Program-made: the position numbers and the translations under genes
Notes under the pieces: model-generated
The model's database searches: none
What the model saw: the letters and a program-made list of their open reading frames with translations, nothing else
What the model was told of the DNA's origin: nothing
Shown: piece after piece, positions 1 through 6,603 of the stretch
How the letters are laid out: every line of letters begins with the position of its first letter
How positions within the stretch are numbered: position 1 is the stretch's first letter
Assembly: GCA_009698975.1 (NCBI GenBank)
Contig: WLPB01000015.1
Span: forward strand, 1-11,244
DNA: 11,244 nucleotides
Source of the DNA: Actinomycetota bacterium
GTDB taxonomy: Bacteria > Actinomycetota > Actinomycetes > Nanopelagicales > Nanopelagicaceae
Reading direction: 5' to 3'

Positions 1-720
1 ACATCTCGCAAGATGGGTATCGTCATTAAGGAACTTCCCTTTAATGTCGGTCCTGAAAAGATTGTCGAAAGAATTGCAGATCTTGCTAAGGCGAAGAAGA
101 TTCAAGGTATTTCGGATATCGTTGATCTCACCGATGGCCAGACCGGAACAAACGTTGTTATCGAGCTCAAGAATGGTTTCGAACCAGAGACAGTCCTCGA
201 GCAACTGTTTAAGCTCACTCCGATGGAAGATGGCTTTGCGATTAACGCCGTCGCTCTCGTTAAGGGTCGCCCACAAACTCTTGGTCTCAAGGAGCTCCTA
301 CAGGTCTTTATCGAGCACCGCATTGAAGTTATCCGTCGTCGTTCTGAGTATCGCAAGGCGAAGGCAGAAGATCGCCTCTCACTAGTTGATGGTTTGCTCA
401 AGGCGATTATCGATATTGATAAGGTCATTAAAATTATCCGTGGATCAGATGATGCAGCTGCTGCAAAAGAGGCGCTCATTAATGGATTTAAGCTCAATGA
501 TGAGCAAGCGACTTACATCCTCGATATGCCACTTCGCCGTCTGACCAAGATGAGCAAGCTTGAGCTCGAGAACGAATCAAAAGAACTTAAGGCGACAATT
601 GCTGCCTTGACCACGCTCTTAAAGTCAGAAGAAGCGATGCGCAAGCAGGTTTCTGACGAGCTCACTGCTGTATCGAAGGCGTATGCGGTACCGCGTCGCA
701 CTCGTCTTGCAAGTGCGTAA
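1..720 (+). CDS. parC: DNA topoisomerase IV subunit A (ParC), C-terminal part only; 5' end outside the window
   Basis: The frame is open from base 1 and ends with TAA at 718-720, giving 239 residues of the C-terminal part of a type IIA topoisomerase A subunit. ParC pairs with ParE to break, pass and reseal duplex DNA, mainly decatenating daughter chromosomes. Visible parts are the tower region (GIVIKELPFNV near the start, then DLTDGQTGTN) and the helical coiled-coil region with the family motif QATYILDMPLRRLT and the following heptad-like L/E/K helices. The active-site tyrosine lies upstream, outside the window. The protein ends with PRRTRLASA just after the coiled coil, where actinobacterial ParC proteins normally continue into a beta-pinwheel DNA-wrapping domain. 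There is no room for that domain, because the next gene starts 9 bases later. ParC is preferred over GyrA because parE lies nearby, but the catalytic half that would settle it is not visible. Confidence 0.88.
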   Translation, partial: TSRKMGIVIKELPFNVGPEKIVERIADLAKAKKIQGISDIVDLTDGQTGTNVVIELKNGFEPETVLEQLFKLTPMEDGFAINAVALVKGRPQTLGLKELLQVFIEHRIEVIRRRSEYRKAKAEDRLSLVDGLLKAIIDIDKVIKIIRGSDDAAAAKEALINGFKLNDEQATYILDMPLRRLTKMSKLELENESKELKATIAALTTLLKSEEAMRKQVSDELTAVSKAYAVPRRTRLASA

Positions 721-723
721 ACT
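718..723 (+). promoter_or_regulatory. Putative leaderless -10 element of the ABC-F gene
   Basis: TAAACT overlaps the parC stop codon (its TAA is the stop) and lies exactly 6 bases before the GTG start of the ABC-F gene. No Shine-Dalgarno sequence is present. The same hexamer with the same 6-base spacing precedes two glycine-rich protein genes in this window. The spacing would put transcription start at or next to the GTG. I see no convincing -35 element. Confidence 0.4.
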
Positions 724-729
724 GCACCA

Positions 730-2328
730 GTGATTTCAACCTCTGCCCTAGAACTTCGCGCCGGTGCTCGTCTGCTGGTCAGCGGAGTAAACGTTCGCGT
801 TAATAGCGGAGATCGAGTCGGCTTTGTCGGACGTAACGGCGCCGGAAAGTCCACATTAGCCAAAGTTCTTGCTGGCGAGAATCTTCCGGCAGGTGGCGCA
901 GTTCAGCGCACCGGAAAGATTGGTTATCTCCCCCAAGATCCTCGCACTGGCGAAGATCAGGGAACTGCGATTGATCGAATTTTATCTGCTCGCGGTCTCG
1001 ATGAGATTGCCCGTCGCATGACCGCGGTCGAACTTGAACTATCAACGACTCAAGGTGAAGAACTCGAGAAAGCCCTTGAACGTTACACCCGCGTTGATGC
1101 AGAATTTAACGCCGCCGGTGGTTACACAGCAACATCTGAGGCAGAAGCAATTGCATCTTCGCTTGGTGTCTCTGAGAGCGTCTTTCACAATGAAATTGCA
1201 ACGCTTTCTGGCGGTCAGCGCCGTCGTATCGAACTAGCTCGCATCTTATTCTCGGGCGCTGAAACACTGCTGCTCGATGAGCCCACTAACCACTTAGATG
1301 CAGATTCAATTGTCTGGCTCCGTCAGTATTTAACAAACTATTCAGGTGGGATTGTCATCATCTCTCACGATGTTAATCTCATCGAAACTGTCGTAAATAA
1401 AGTTTTCTATATCGATGCCAACCGCAATGTCATTGATGTCTACAACATGGGTTGGAAGCAGTACCTGTTGCAGCGTGAAGCAGATGAACACCGCCGCAAG
1501 AAAGAGCGAGCAAACGCTGAAAAGCGCGCTGAGATCTTGCAGAAGCAGGGCGAGAAGATGCGCGCTAAAGCTTCTAAGGCAACTGCAGCACAAGGAATGT
1601 TACGTCGCGCCGAGAAGCTTCGTTCATCTCTCGAAGATGTTCGTGTCTCAGATAAAGTTGCGAAGCTTCGTTTTCCAACTCCTGCTCCATGTGGCAAGAC
1701 TCCCCTATCGGGTGAAGAGCTTTCCAAGAACTACGGATCACTTGAAATCTTTACTGACGTCTCATGTGTCATTGATAAAGGTTCGCGCGTTGTCATCCTT
1801 GGCCTTAACGGCGCCGGAAAGACAACTCTGCTGAGAATTCTTGCCGGCGAACTTGAATCCGATACTGGAACTGTCGAGCATGGACATGGACTCAAGATTG
1901 GTTACTACGCGCAGGAACACGAATCCCTTGATTTCGAGCGAACAATCCTAGAAAACATGATGTCGGCAACTCCTGATATCCGCGAACCAGAGGCTCGCAA
2001 CGTTCTGGGTTCATTCCTCTTTGCCGGCGATGATGTACACAAGCCAGTAAAAGTCTTATCAGGTGGCGAGCGAACTCGTTTGGCACTCGCCACGATTGTT
2101 GTATCGGGTGCAAATGTCTTGTTGCTCGATGAGCCAACAAACAACCTTGATCCAGCTTCTCGTGCAGAGATTCTGGCAGCGTTAGGTGAGTATCAAGGCT
2201 CTGTTGTGATGGTCTCTCACGATGAAGGCGCTGTGCAGGCCCTTAAGCCTGAACGCGTAATCTTGTTGCCAGATGGCGATGAAGATATTTGGAAAGACGA
2301 GTACTTCGATCTCGTCTCTATCGATTAA
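730..2328 (+). CDS. ABC-F family ATPase (ribosome-associated type, Rv1473-like)
   Basis: This 532-residue protein has two ABC ATPase domains and no membrane segment, the hallmark of ABC-F proteins, which act on the ribosome rather than as transporters. Domain 1 has Walker A GRNGAGKST (34-42), signature LSGGQ (159-163), Walker B LLLDEPTNHLD (180-190) and H-loop SHD (212-214). Domain 2 has Walker A GLNGAGKTT (358-366), signature LSGGE (443-447), Walker B LLLDEPTNNLD (464-474) and SHD (496-498). Between them lies a Lys/Arg/Glu-rich helical linker (about 245-310) that in ABC-F proteins reaches toward the peptidyl-transferase centre. Length and sequence style resemble a conserved actinobacterial group that includes mycobacterial Rv1473, as I recall it. 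Both catalytic glutamates are present (DEPTN). The start is GTG, 9 bases after parC, with a TAAACT box rather than a Shine-Dalgarno site. Whether it protects against antibiotics or is a general translation factor cannot be told from sequence. Confidence 0.92.
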   Translation: MISTSALELRAGARLLVSGVNVRVNSGDRVGFVGRNGAGKSTLAKVLAGENLPAGGAVQRTGKIGYLPQDPRTGEDQGTAIDRILSARGLDEIARRMTAVELELSTTQGEELEKALERYTRVDAEFNAAGGYTATSEAEAIASSLGVSESVFHNEIATLSGGQRRRIELARILFSGAETLLLDEPTNHLDADSIVWLRQYLTNYSGGIVIISHDVNLIETVVNKVFYIDANRNVIDVYNMGWKQYLLQREADEHRRKKERANAEKRAEILQKQGEKMRAKASKATAAQGMLRRAEKLRSSLEDVRVSDKVAKLRFPTPAPCGKTPLSGEELSKNYGSLEIFTDVSCVIDKGSRVVILGLNGAGKTTLLRILAGELESDTGTVEHGHGLKIGYYAQEHESLDFERTILENMMSATPDIREPEARNVLGSFLFAGDDVHKPVKVLSGGERTRLALATIVVSGANVLLLDEPTNNLDPASRAEILAALGEYQGSVVMVSHDEGAVQALKPERVILLPDGDEDIWKDEYFDLVSID

Positions 2329-2349
2329 AACTCGACTTAGTACAACTTT

Positions 2350-4443
2350 TTAAGCGTCGATTGAATCGCGATCGATTTCAGCATTAGCGATAAATTCCTT
2401 GCGTGGCGCAACATCTGAACCCATCAGAAGTTCAAACATTGACTCTGCCGCTGCAGCATCTGAGACGGTAATACGACGAAGTGTGCGCACATCAGGATCC
2501 ATCGTGGTTTCGCGGAGCTGATCTGCATCCATCTCGCCCAGGCCCTTATAGCGCTGAATAGGTTCTTTCCAGCGCTTGCCCTGCTTAGTGAGCTCAGCAG
2601 TTACCTTCTTCATCTCATCATCTGAGTATGTGTAAAGGAAAGAGCCCTTCTTTCCGCCGCCACCCATAACCTCAATACGGTGCAGTGGAGGAATAGCAGC
2701 AAAGACGCGACCAGCATCAATGAGTGGACGCATGTAGCGATACATCAAAGTAAGTAGCAAGCAACGAATATGTGCGCCATCGACGTCAGCATCTGACATC
2801 AAGATAACGCGACCATAGCGAGCTTCATCGAGTTCGAATGATTTGCCGGAGCCGGCGCCGATAACCTGAATAATTGATCCGCACTCTTTATCATCGAGCA
2901 TCTGTGAAAGTGAAGCTTTCTGCACATTGAGAATCTTTCCGCGAATCGGCAAGATTGCTTGGAATTCTGAGTTACGAGCTGCCTTTGTTGTTCCGAGCGC
3001 TGAGTCACCTTCAACGATAAAGAGCTCTGTGCGAGTAACATCCTCTGAACGACAATCAGATAGCTTCGTTGGCAAGCTAGATGACTCGAGTGCGTTCTTG
3101 CGGCGCTGAATATCTTTGTGGGCACGAGCCGAGATACGAGTGCGCGATGCGCCCGCAACCTTCTCCATGATCAACTTGCCGTTGGCTTTATCGATACGGC
3201 GAGTTGTGGCAAAGAATTCTTTTAGCTTGTCGGCGACAACTTGGCTGACAATCTTTGTAGCAGCAGCTGTGCCGAGAACTTCCTTAGTCTGTCCCTCAAA
3301 CTGAGGCTCTGACATACGCACGGTGATGACGGCGGTGATGCCCTCCATCACGTCATCTTTGATGACATCTGCCTCGTTCTTCTTCAAAAATCCCGCGCTG
3401 CGCATAGCCTCATTAAATGACTTGGTAATTGCGCGATCAAAGCCCTGGAGGTGAGTTCCACCCTTCGGTGTTGCAATAATGTTTACGAAAGAACGAATAG
3501 TGGAATCAAATCCTTCGCCCCACTTCATCGCGATATCAACTTCCATGTCCCGCTCGACCTCGGTAGAGACCATATGTCCCTTGTCATCGAGTACCGGAAC
3601 AGTCTCTTGATAGTGGCCTGTGCCGTAGATACGAATGACCTCTCCTACCGGCTGATCAGGTTGTAAGAAATCACAGTATTCGGAGATTCCGCCCTTATGG
3701 AAGAAAGTTTGTGTTGTCTTCTCCTTGCTGCGGTTATCGTTAACGGTCAGCGATAAACCAGGAACAAGAAACGATGTCTGACGCGCACGTGCATACACTT
3801 CTTCGATATCAAGGGATGCATCCTTCAGGAAGATCTGACGATCTGACCACCACTTAACTCGCGTGCCTGTCACCTTTGATGAAATCTTGCCGATGACGCG
3901 TAAACCTGAGTGCTCGGTAAATTCTGCCTTTGGCCCATCACCATCAAAGATGCCTGGCGTTCCGCGCTTAAAGGACATCCAATAAATTTTGCCGTTACGG
4001 TCAACTTCTACATCAAGTCGTTCAGCAAGTGCATTTACAACAGATGCACCTACGCCGTGAAGACCACCTGATGCGGCATATGAACCTCCGCCGAACTTGC
4101 CACCAGCATGTAATTTTGTAAGAACAACCTCAACACCAGTCAGACCAGTCTTTGGCTCTTTATCAACTGGAATACCACGACCATCATCATGGACTTCAAC
4201 CGAACCATCTGCCTCGAGATTGATCTCAATCTTCTTGCAATGACCAGCCAGTGACTCATCAACTGCGTTATCAATAATTTCCCAGAGACAGTGCATGAGG
4301 CCACGTGAATCGGTAGATCCGATATACATGCCTGGGCGCTTACGAACGGCATCAAGGCCCTCAAGGACCGCTAAATCCTTGGCGGTATAGGTATCTTTGG
4401 CCTCTGCTGGAGCGTCAAAATTCAGCTCATTATTATCAGTCAC
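2350..4443 (-). CDS. parE: DNA topoisomerase IV subunit B (ParE)
   Basis: This is the ATPase subunit of topoisomerase IV, partner of ParC. Counting from an upstream TTG at 4452, the protein has 700 residues. I prefer the GTG at 4443 (697 residues) because a TATTCT box lies 8 bases before it and the TTG has no ribosome site. In 700-residue numbering, the GHKL ATPase domain shows EIIDNAVDE (58-66), DDGRGIP (89-95), GGKFGGG (117-123) and LHGVG (131-135). The transducer domain has the QTK loop (388-390) that contacts ATP. The TOPRIM domain has EGDSA (481-485) and DADVDG (554-559), and QRYKGLGEM (633-641) is the C-terminal motif. All catalytic residues are present and the length is normal. ParE is chosen over GyrB because the YTAKDLAVLEGLDAVRKRP and WEIIDNAVDE stretches match actinobacterial ParE as I recall it, and because parC and the principal sigma gene are close. 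It converges on the ABC-F gene with a 21-base gap. Confidence 0.93.
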   Translation of the reverse strand: MTDNNELNFDAPAEAKDTYTAKDLAVLEGLDAVRKRPGMYIGSTDSRGLMHCLWEIIDNAVDESLAGHCKKIEINLEADGSVEVHDDGRGIPVDKEPKTGLTGVEVVLTKLHAGGKFGGGSYAASGGLHGVGASVVNALAERLDVEVDRNGKIYWMSFKRGTPGIFDGDGPKAEFTEHSGLRVIGKISSKVTGTRVKWWSDRQIFLKDASLDIEEVYARARQTSFLVPGLSLTVNDNRSKEKTTQTFFHKGGISEYCDFLQPDQPVGEVIRIYGTGHYQETVPVLDDKGHMVSTEVERDMEVDIAMKWGEGFDSTIRSFVNIIATPKGGTHLQGFDRAITKSFNEAMRSAGFLKKNEADVIKDDVMEGITAVITVRMSEPQFEGQTKEVLGTAAATKIVSQVVADKLKEFFATTRRIDKANGKLIMEKVAGASRTRISARAHKDIQRRKNALESSSLPTKLSDCRSEDVTRTELFIVEGDSALGTTKAARNSEFQAILPIRGKILNVQKASLSQMLDDKECGSIIQVIGAGSGKSFELDEARYGRVILMSDADVDGAHIRCLLLTLMYRYMRPLIDAGRVFAAIPPLHRIEVMGGGGKKGSFLYTYSDDEMKKVTAELTKQGKRWKEPIQRYKGLGEMDADQLRETTMDPDVRTLRRITVSDAAAAESMFELLMGSDVAPRKEFIANAEIDRDSIDA

Positions 4444-4451
4444 GGTGGGCA

Positions 4452-4457
4452 AGAATA
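4452..4457 (-). promoter_or_regulatory. Putative leaderless -10 element of parE
   Basis: On the minus strand TATTCT lies 8 bases before the GTG at 4443 and overlaps the alternative TTG start at 4452. There is no Shine-Dalgarno sequence before either start. If transcription begins about 7-8 bases downstream of the box, the mRNA would start at the GTG. This supports the shorter ParE form. Confidence 0.35.
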
Positions 4458-4606
4458 GTCAGCGAATGGTTTGCAACGAGGTAAGCGCGCCGCGAGCCAT
4501 CTCACATACTGATAGATGTCGATAAATGGGTGAAAATAAATGAATTTTAACGGGCGGGGAATAAAAGTTACTGGCATGATGTTCCAATGTCGTAGGCCGA
4601 ATGGTC

Positions 4607-4627
4607 TAGATACTGTCGGACGGAGAG
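4607..4627 (+). promoter_or_regulatory. Putative -10 element and Shine-Dalgarno site of the DUF7455-like gene
   Basis: TAGATA (4607-4612) is a plausible -10 box, with no strong -35 element upstream. GGAGAG (4622-4627) is a good Shine-Dalgarno site: GGAG ends 6 bases before the ATG at 4632. This is the only gene in the window with a clear ribosome site, unlike its leaderless-looking neighbours. The rest of the 188-base divergent region up to parE shows no gene and no clear operator. Confidence 0.45.
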
Positions 4628-4631
4628 AGCG

Positions 4632-4841
4632 ATGAGCGAGCAAGTACTTCTCGAAACCACACCTCTAAATGCCTTAGATCGTTGCGATCGTTGCGGCGCT
4701 CAGGCCTATGTTCGAGCTCAATTAGCATCAGGTGGCGAACTCATGTTCTGCGCACACCATGGCAAGGAGTATGCCGAGAAGTTGGCTACCGTCGCTGTGA
4801 AGATCCAAGATGAGACAAATCGCTTGGTTGAGACTAAGTAA
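4632..4841 (+). CDS. DUF7455-like small zinc-ribbon protein
   Basis: This 69-residue protein has a C-x2-C pair (Cys18, Cys21, in CDRCG) and a second cluster FCAHH (Cys40, His42, His43). Together they form a likely zinc-binding site. A charged helical tail follows (about 44-69). Small proteins of this kind, annotated DUF7455 in actinobacteria, often sit between the principal sigma factor gene and parE, as here. Their function is not established as far as I know. The ATG start is supported by a GGAGAG ribosome site 6 bases upstream. A hairpin with a T-rich tail follows the stop and overlaps the end of the convergent glycine-rich gene. A truncated second copy of its last 142 bases lies at 6258-6399, lacking the CDRCG pair. 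Assignment to the family is by pattern recognition. Confidence 0.8.
   Translation: MSEQVLLETTPLNALDRCDRCGAQAYVRAQLASGGELMFCAHHGKEYAEKLATVAVKIQDETNRLVETK
4700..4841 (+). repeat. Direct repeat, copy 1 (partner 6258-6399)
   Basis: The last 142 bases of the intact DUF7455-like gene recur at 6258-6399 with 137 of 142 bases identical, offset 1558 bases. The repeat ends exactly at the stop codon. It marks one edge of the cassette fusion. Confidence 0.9.
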
Positions 4842-4862
4842 TTAAATAATTTTACCGAGACA

Positions 4863-4895
4863 GGCCTTCGCTAACCGCGGGGGCCAGTTCTTTTT
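4863..4895 (+). terminator. Possible rho-independent terminator of the DUF7455-like gene
   Basis: A stem pairs 4863-4869 (GGCCTTC) with 4879-4885 (GGGGGCC), including two G-T pairs, around a 9-base loop. TTCTTTTT follows at 4888-4895. It begins 22 bases after the stop of the plus-strand gene and overlaps the last codons of the convergent glycine-rich gene. The wobble pairs and the interval before the T-run make it only moderately convincing. Confidence 0.4.
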
Positions 4896-6100
4896 GTTCC
4901 CGAGATGGTTAATGTCGATGAGACTGCAACAACGCTCCCGTTTTGGGATAGAGTCGCGTATATCGCTGTATCTCTAATTCCAGTTGGTTTCCAAGTGCAA
5001 ACTTTGTTTCCAATTGAGGCACTTTGGTTGATGCACCCAGGAATGCGTTTTCCGTTTGCATAAAAAGTTACTCTTCCTGCTGAATTTAATGTGGCAGTTA
5101 AAGCAATCCCGATACCTTTATTTGTGGATTTCACGTTTCCGGCGGCTACTACCGAAATTGTTCCAATAGATCCAAGGAATTCAATCGTAACTCCACCATC
5201 GGCTAAGGCAGTTAACTGCGAAGTCGTAACGTCACTCCCTGAGTTGAAGGTAGAGCCTCCACCACCGCCGGGGTAAAAAGCATCACCTCGGCCACCTGGT
5301 GCACCGTTGTATCCACCGCCACCACCACCGGCATAGCCAACACCACCGCCACCACCAAAACCACCAGCTGTTGGATAAGTTCCAATGGCATCGCCGCCGA
5401 TGCCGCCATTTGTGAATGAATTTCCTGCCACATATAGACAGTTGGAAACTCCAACTCCGTTACCAGAATATCCGCCGGCACCAGCGCCGCACCACACTGA
5501 GTCAAATGGAGCACCGCCGCCTCCTGATGTTCCCGCAGTACCAAGTCCACTACCGTCCGAAGTCGCAGTTGTCGTTAGAGAAGCATTTACTCCAGTCGTA
5601 GGGTTTCGACCACCACCGCCGCCTCCGCCTCCAGCGATTGCCAAGATCGTGCCAGAGCCAGTGACCACAAATGAACCACCGCCGCCTCCGCCACCACCAT
5701 TTGTTACGCGAGAACCACCAAGTTGTCCCACCAAAACTTTTAACACTGTGCCCGAAGTTAAGGAGAAAGTTCCGATTGTTTGTGCACCATACCCGCCGCT
5801 CTGCGAACCGCTGTAATAACCATTGCCTCCCGCAGCCCCCTTGGCAGTGATTCTAAATTGTCCCGAAAAAGGAACAGTCCACTCTTGAATTCCTTGTGTG
5901 TTGATTGTGACGGCACCTGCAAGATTTGTGCTTGCATAAGCAGTAGTAACTTGAGATTGCGTTGGACCTGTACGACCCGAAGCGCCTGCGGTCGTGAAAG
6001 TGTAAGTTGTCCCTGCTACTGCAGCTGGCAACTCGACACCAACTAGAGATCCGGCGAGAATACTTAAACTAAGTGCCAGTCGACCACGAACTCGCTTCAC
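4871..6100 (-). CDS. Secreted glycine-rich protein A (ALK/LTK-like glycine-rich domain plus C-terminal Ig-like module)
   Basis: The product has 409 residues. A signal peptide is evident (MKRVRGR, then a hydrophobic stretch, with probable cleavage after AVA near residue 29). Residues 34-91 hold a conserved entry segment (FTTAGASGRTGPTQ, then TQGIQEWTVP and GAAGG). Residues 92-310 are Gly-rich, with 8-Gly runs at 135-142 and 157-164. The entry segment resembles bacterial proteins matched to the ALK/LTK glycine-rich domain, whose Gly runs pack as polyglycine-II helices in ALK. Residues 311-409 form an Ig-like module with Cys346 and Cys358 and the tail GTKRTGPRG. There is no sortase motif, lipobox or C-terminal membrane anchor. 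A role as a surface or secreted adhesin is inferred. The start is GTG, 6 bases after TAAACT and without a Shine-Dalgarno site. It lies 40 bases downstream of a CDGSH gene remnant, exactly as glycine-rich gene C lies 40 bases from the intact CDGSH gene. Confidence 0.83.
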   Translation of the reverse strand: MKRVRGRLALSLSILAGSLVGVELPAAVAGTTYTFTTAGASGRTGPTQSQVTTAYASTNLAGAVTINTQGIQEWTVPFSGQFRITAKGAAGGNGYYSGSQSGGYGAQTIGTFSLTSGTVLKVLVGQLGGSRVTNGGGGGGGGSFVVTGSGTILAIAGGGGGGGGRNPTTGVNASLTTTATSDGSGLGTAGTSGGGGAPFDSVWCGAGAGGYSGNGVGVSNCLYVAGNSFTNGGIGGDAIGTYPTAGGFGGGGGVGYAGGGGGGYNGAPGGRGDAFYPGGGGGSTFNSGSDVTTSQLTALADGGVTIEFLGSIGTISVVAAGNVKSTNKGIGIALTATLNSAGRVTFYANGKRIPGCINQSASIGNKVCTWKPTGIRDTAIYATLSQNGSVVAVSSTLTISGTKRTGPRG

Positions 6101-6106
6101 GGATAA

Positions 6107-6112
6107 AGTTTA
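6107..6112 (-). promoter_or_regulatory. Putative leaderless -10 element of glycine-rich gene A
   Basis: TAAACT on the minus strand lies 6 bases before the GTG start. Aligned without gaps to the region before gene C (10604-10643), about 23 of 40 bases match by hand, and the hexamer itself is fully conserved at the same spacing. That supports its being functional. Confidence 0.45.
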
Positions 6113-6127
6113 AAGCGTAAAGCGGAT

Positions 6128-6257
6128 TAAGCCAAGAAAACTATTGCTGAGTCTTCTCTTTATGCGAGCCATCGCAGAAGGGCTTATCTTTCGAGAGGCC
6201 GAAGCCACAGAATTTTGGGTTCTCAACTCTGCTGGTGATCTTCCCACCTGCATCGAT
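6128..6257 (-). pseudogene. 3' remnant of a CDGSH iron-sulfur protein gene
   Basis: Positions 6141-6257 read on the minus strand give a product clearly related to the last 38 residues of the intact CDGSH protein at 10644-10832. It includes ENPK, GLSKDKPFCDGSHKEKT and the stop codon. Homology continues past the stop to 6128. By hand, about 23 of 130 aligned bases differ and there are no gaps. The second Cys ligand of the CxC pair is replaced by Phe (CGFG instead of CGCG), so a normal 3Cys-1His cluster could not form. Immediately upstream in frame is TGA (6258-6260), which is where the other remnant begins. No start codon lies inside, so the copy is dead. The segment before gene A (6101-6140) still aligns with the segment before gene C. 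Confidence 0.85.
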
Positions 6258-6399
6258 TCAGGCCTATGTTCGAGCTCAATTAGCATCAGGTGGCGAACTC
6301 ATGTTCTGCGCACACCATGGCAAGGAGTATGCCGAGAAGTTGGCTACTGTCGCTGTGAAGATCCAAGATGAGACAAATCGCTTGGTTGAAACAAAATAG
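6258..6399 (+). pseudogene. 3' remnant of the DUF7455-like gene
   Basis: These 142 bases match 4700-4841 with only five differences, all at third codon positions: four synonymous changes, plus a TAA-to-TAG change in the stop codon. The copy starts at codon 24 (Gln of QAYVRAQ). It therefore lacks the start, the ribosome site and the CDRCG cysteine pair, but keeps FCAHH and the tail. After the stop the two copies diverge completely. A GTG at 6235 would open a 54-residue chimeric frame through the CDGSH remnant, but it has no ribosome site and I do not think it is a gene. Confidence 0.85.
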
Positions 6400-6418
6400 A
6401 TTTAAGCACAAAAGAGCA

Positions 6419-6577
6419 TTACTGCAATTTTTTGCGTTCTAATCTCTTTTCTATACTTTGGTAAATTCCCAGAACTAGGAATGGAATTAAAGTAACAATG
6501 GGGTTCTTTGAAATACCCAAGCCATAAACAGCAAGTGTAAGAGCAGCGAGTACGAGGAATAAAACAATCTTTCTCAT
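6419..6577 (-). CDS. Small two-helix membrane protein (hypothetical)
   Basis: This minus-strand frame encodes 52 residues, MRKIVLFLVLAALTLAVYGL onward, ending in a basic tail (EKRLERKKLQ) and TAA at 6419-6421. Two hydrophobic stretches (about 4-22 and 27-42) are joined by a short SKNP turn, so it should be a membrane hairpin. I do not recognise a family. Charged residues at the N-terminus and a basic C-terminus suggest both ends face the cytoplasm. It begins 36 bases after the stop of glycine-rich gene B and could be co-expressed with it. A GTG directly before the ATG (6578-6580) is an alternative start and has a TAGGGT box 6 bases upstream. Its composition and the clean two-helix pattern make a real gene more likely than chance, but there is no homology support here. 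Confidence 0.55.
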   Translation of the reverse strand: MRKIVLFLVLAALTLAVYGLGISKNPIVTLIPFLVLGIYQSIEKRLERKKLQ

Positions 6578-6586
6578 CACTTTTTC

Positions 6587-6592
6587 ACCCTA
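6587..6592 (-). promoter_or_regulatory. Weak leaderless -10 candidate of the small membrane protein gene
   Basis: TAGGGT on the minus strand lies 6 bases before a GTG and 9 bases before the ATG of the 52-residue frame. It fits TANNNT but is a poor match to TATAAT. The remainder of 6400-6613 outside the small gene shows nothing else I can name. Confidence 0.2.
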
Positions 6593-6603
6593 CCACCAGT
6601 CAG

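Noticed and set aside
730..2328. Drug-efflux ABC transporter
   Set aside because: Twin ATPase domains with a linker and no membrane domain fit ABC-F, which do not transport. No permease gene is adjacent.
2362..2376. Short palindrome near the parC/ABC-F and parE convergent ends as a terminator
   Set aside because: AATCG-CGAT-CGATT lies inside the parE coding end, has only 5 pairs and no T-run in the useful direction.
4871..4960. Sortase (LPxTG) or lipoprotein anchoring of the glycine-rich proteins
   Set aside because: No LPxTG-like motif plus hydrophobic tail at any of the three C-termini, and no lipobox cysteine in any signal peptide.
5280..5720. CRISPR-like periodic repeats
   Set aside because: The repetition is short CCACC/CCGCC codon-level repetition encoding Gly, with no constant repeat-spacer structure.
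5385..5816. Plus-strand proline-rich open frame of 143 residues
   Set aside because: It is the antisense shadow of the poly-Gly codons of gene A (GGN read backward gives Pro). It has no ribosome site and no domain.
6144..6371. Plus-strand 75-residue open frame across the junction
   Set aside because: It reads the DUF7455 remnant in the wrong frame and the CDGSH remnant in antisense. The similar-looking frame at 10473-10829 is antisense to the intact CDGSH gene.
6235..6399. Chimeric GTG-start frame giving 54 residues with the DUF7455 tail
   Set aside because: No ribosome site or TANNNT box, and the first cysteine pair is lost. Kept as a pseudogene, although its open frame is noted.
4700..6399. 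Insertion sequence or transposon as cause of the duplicated ends
   Set aside because: No transposase frame, no terminal inverted repeats and no short target duplications were seen. The repeats are pieces of the flanking genes.
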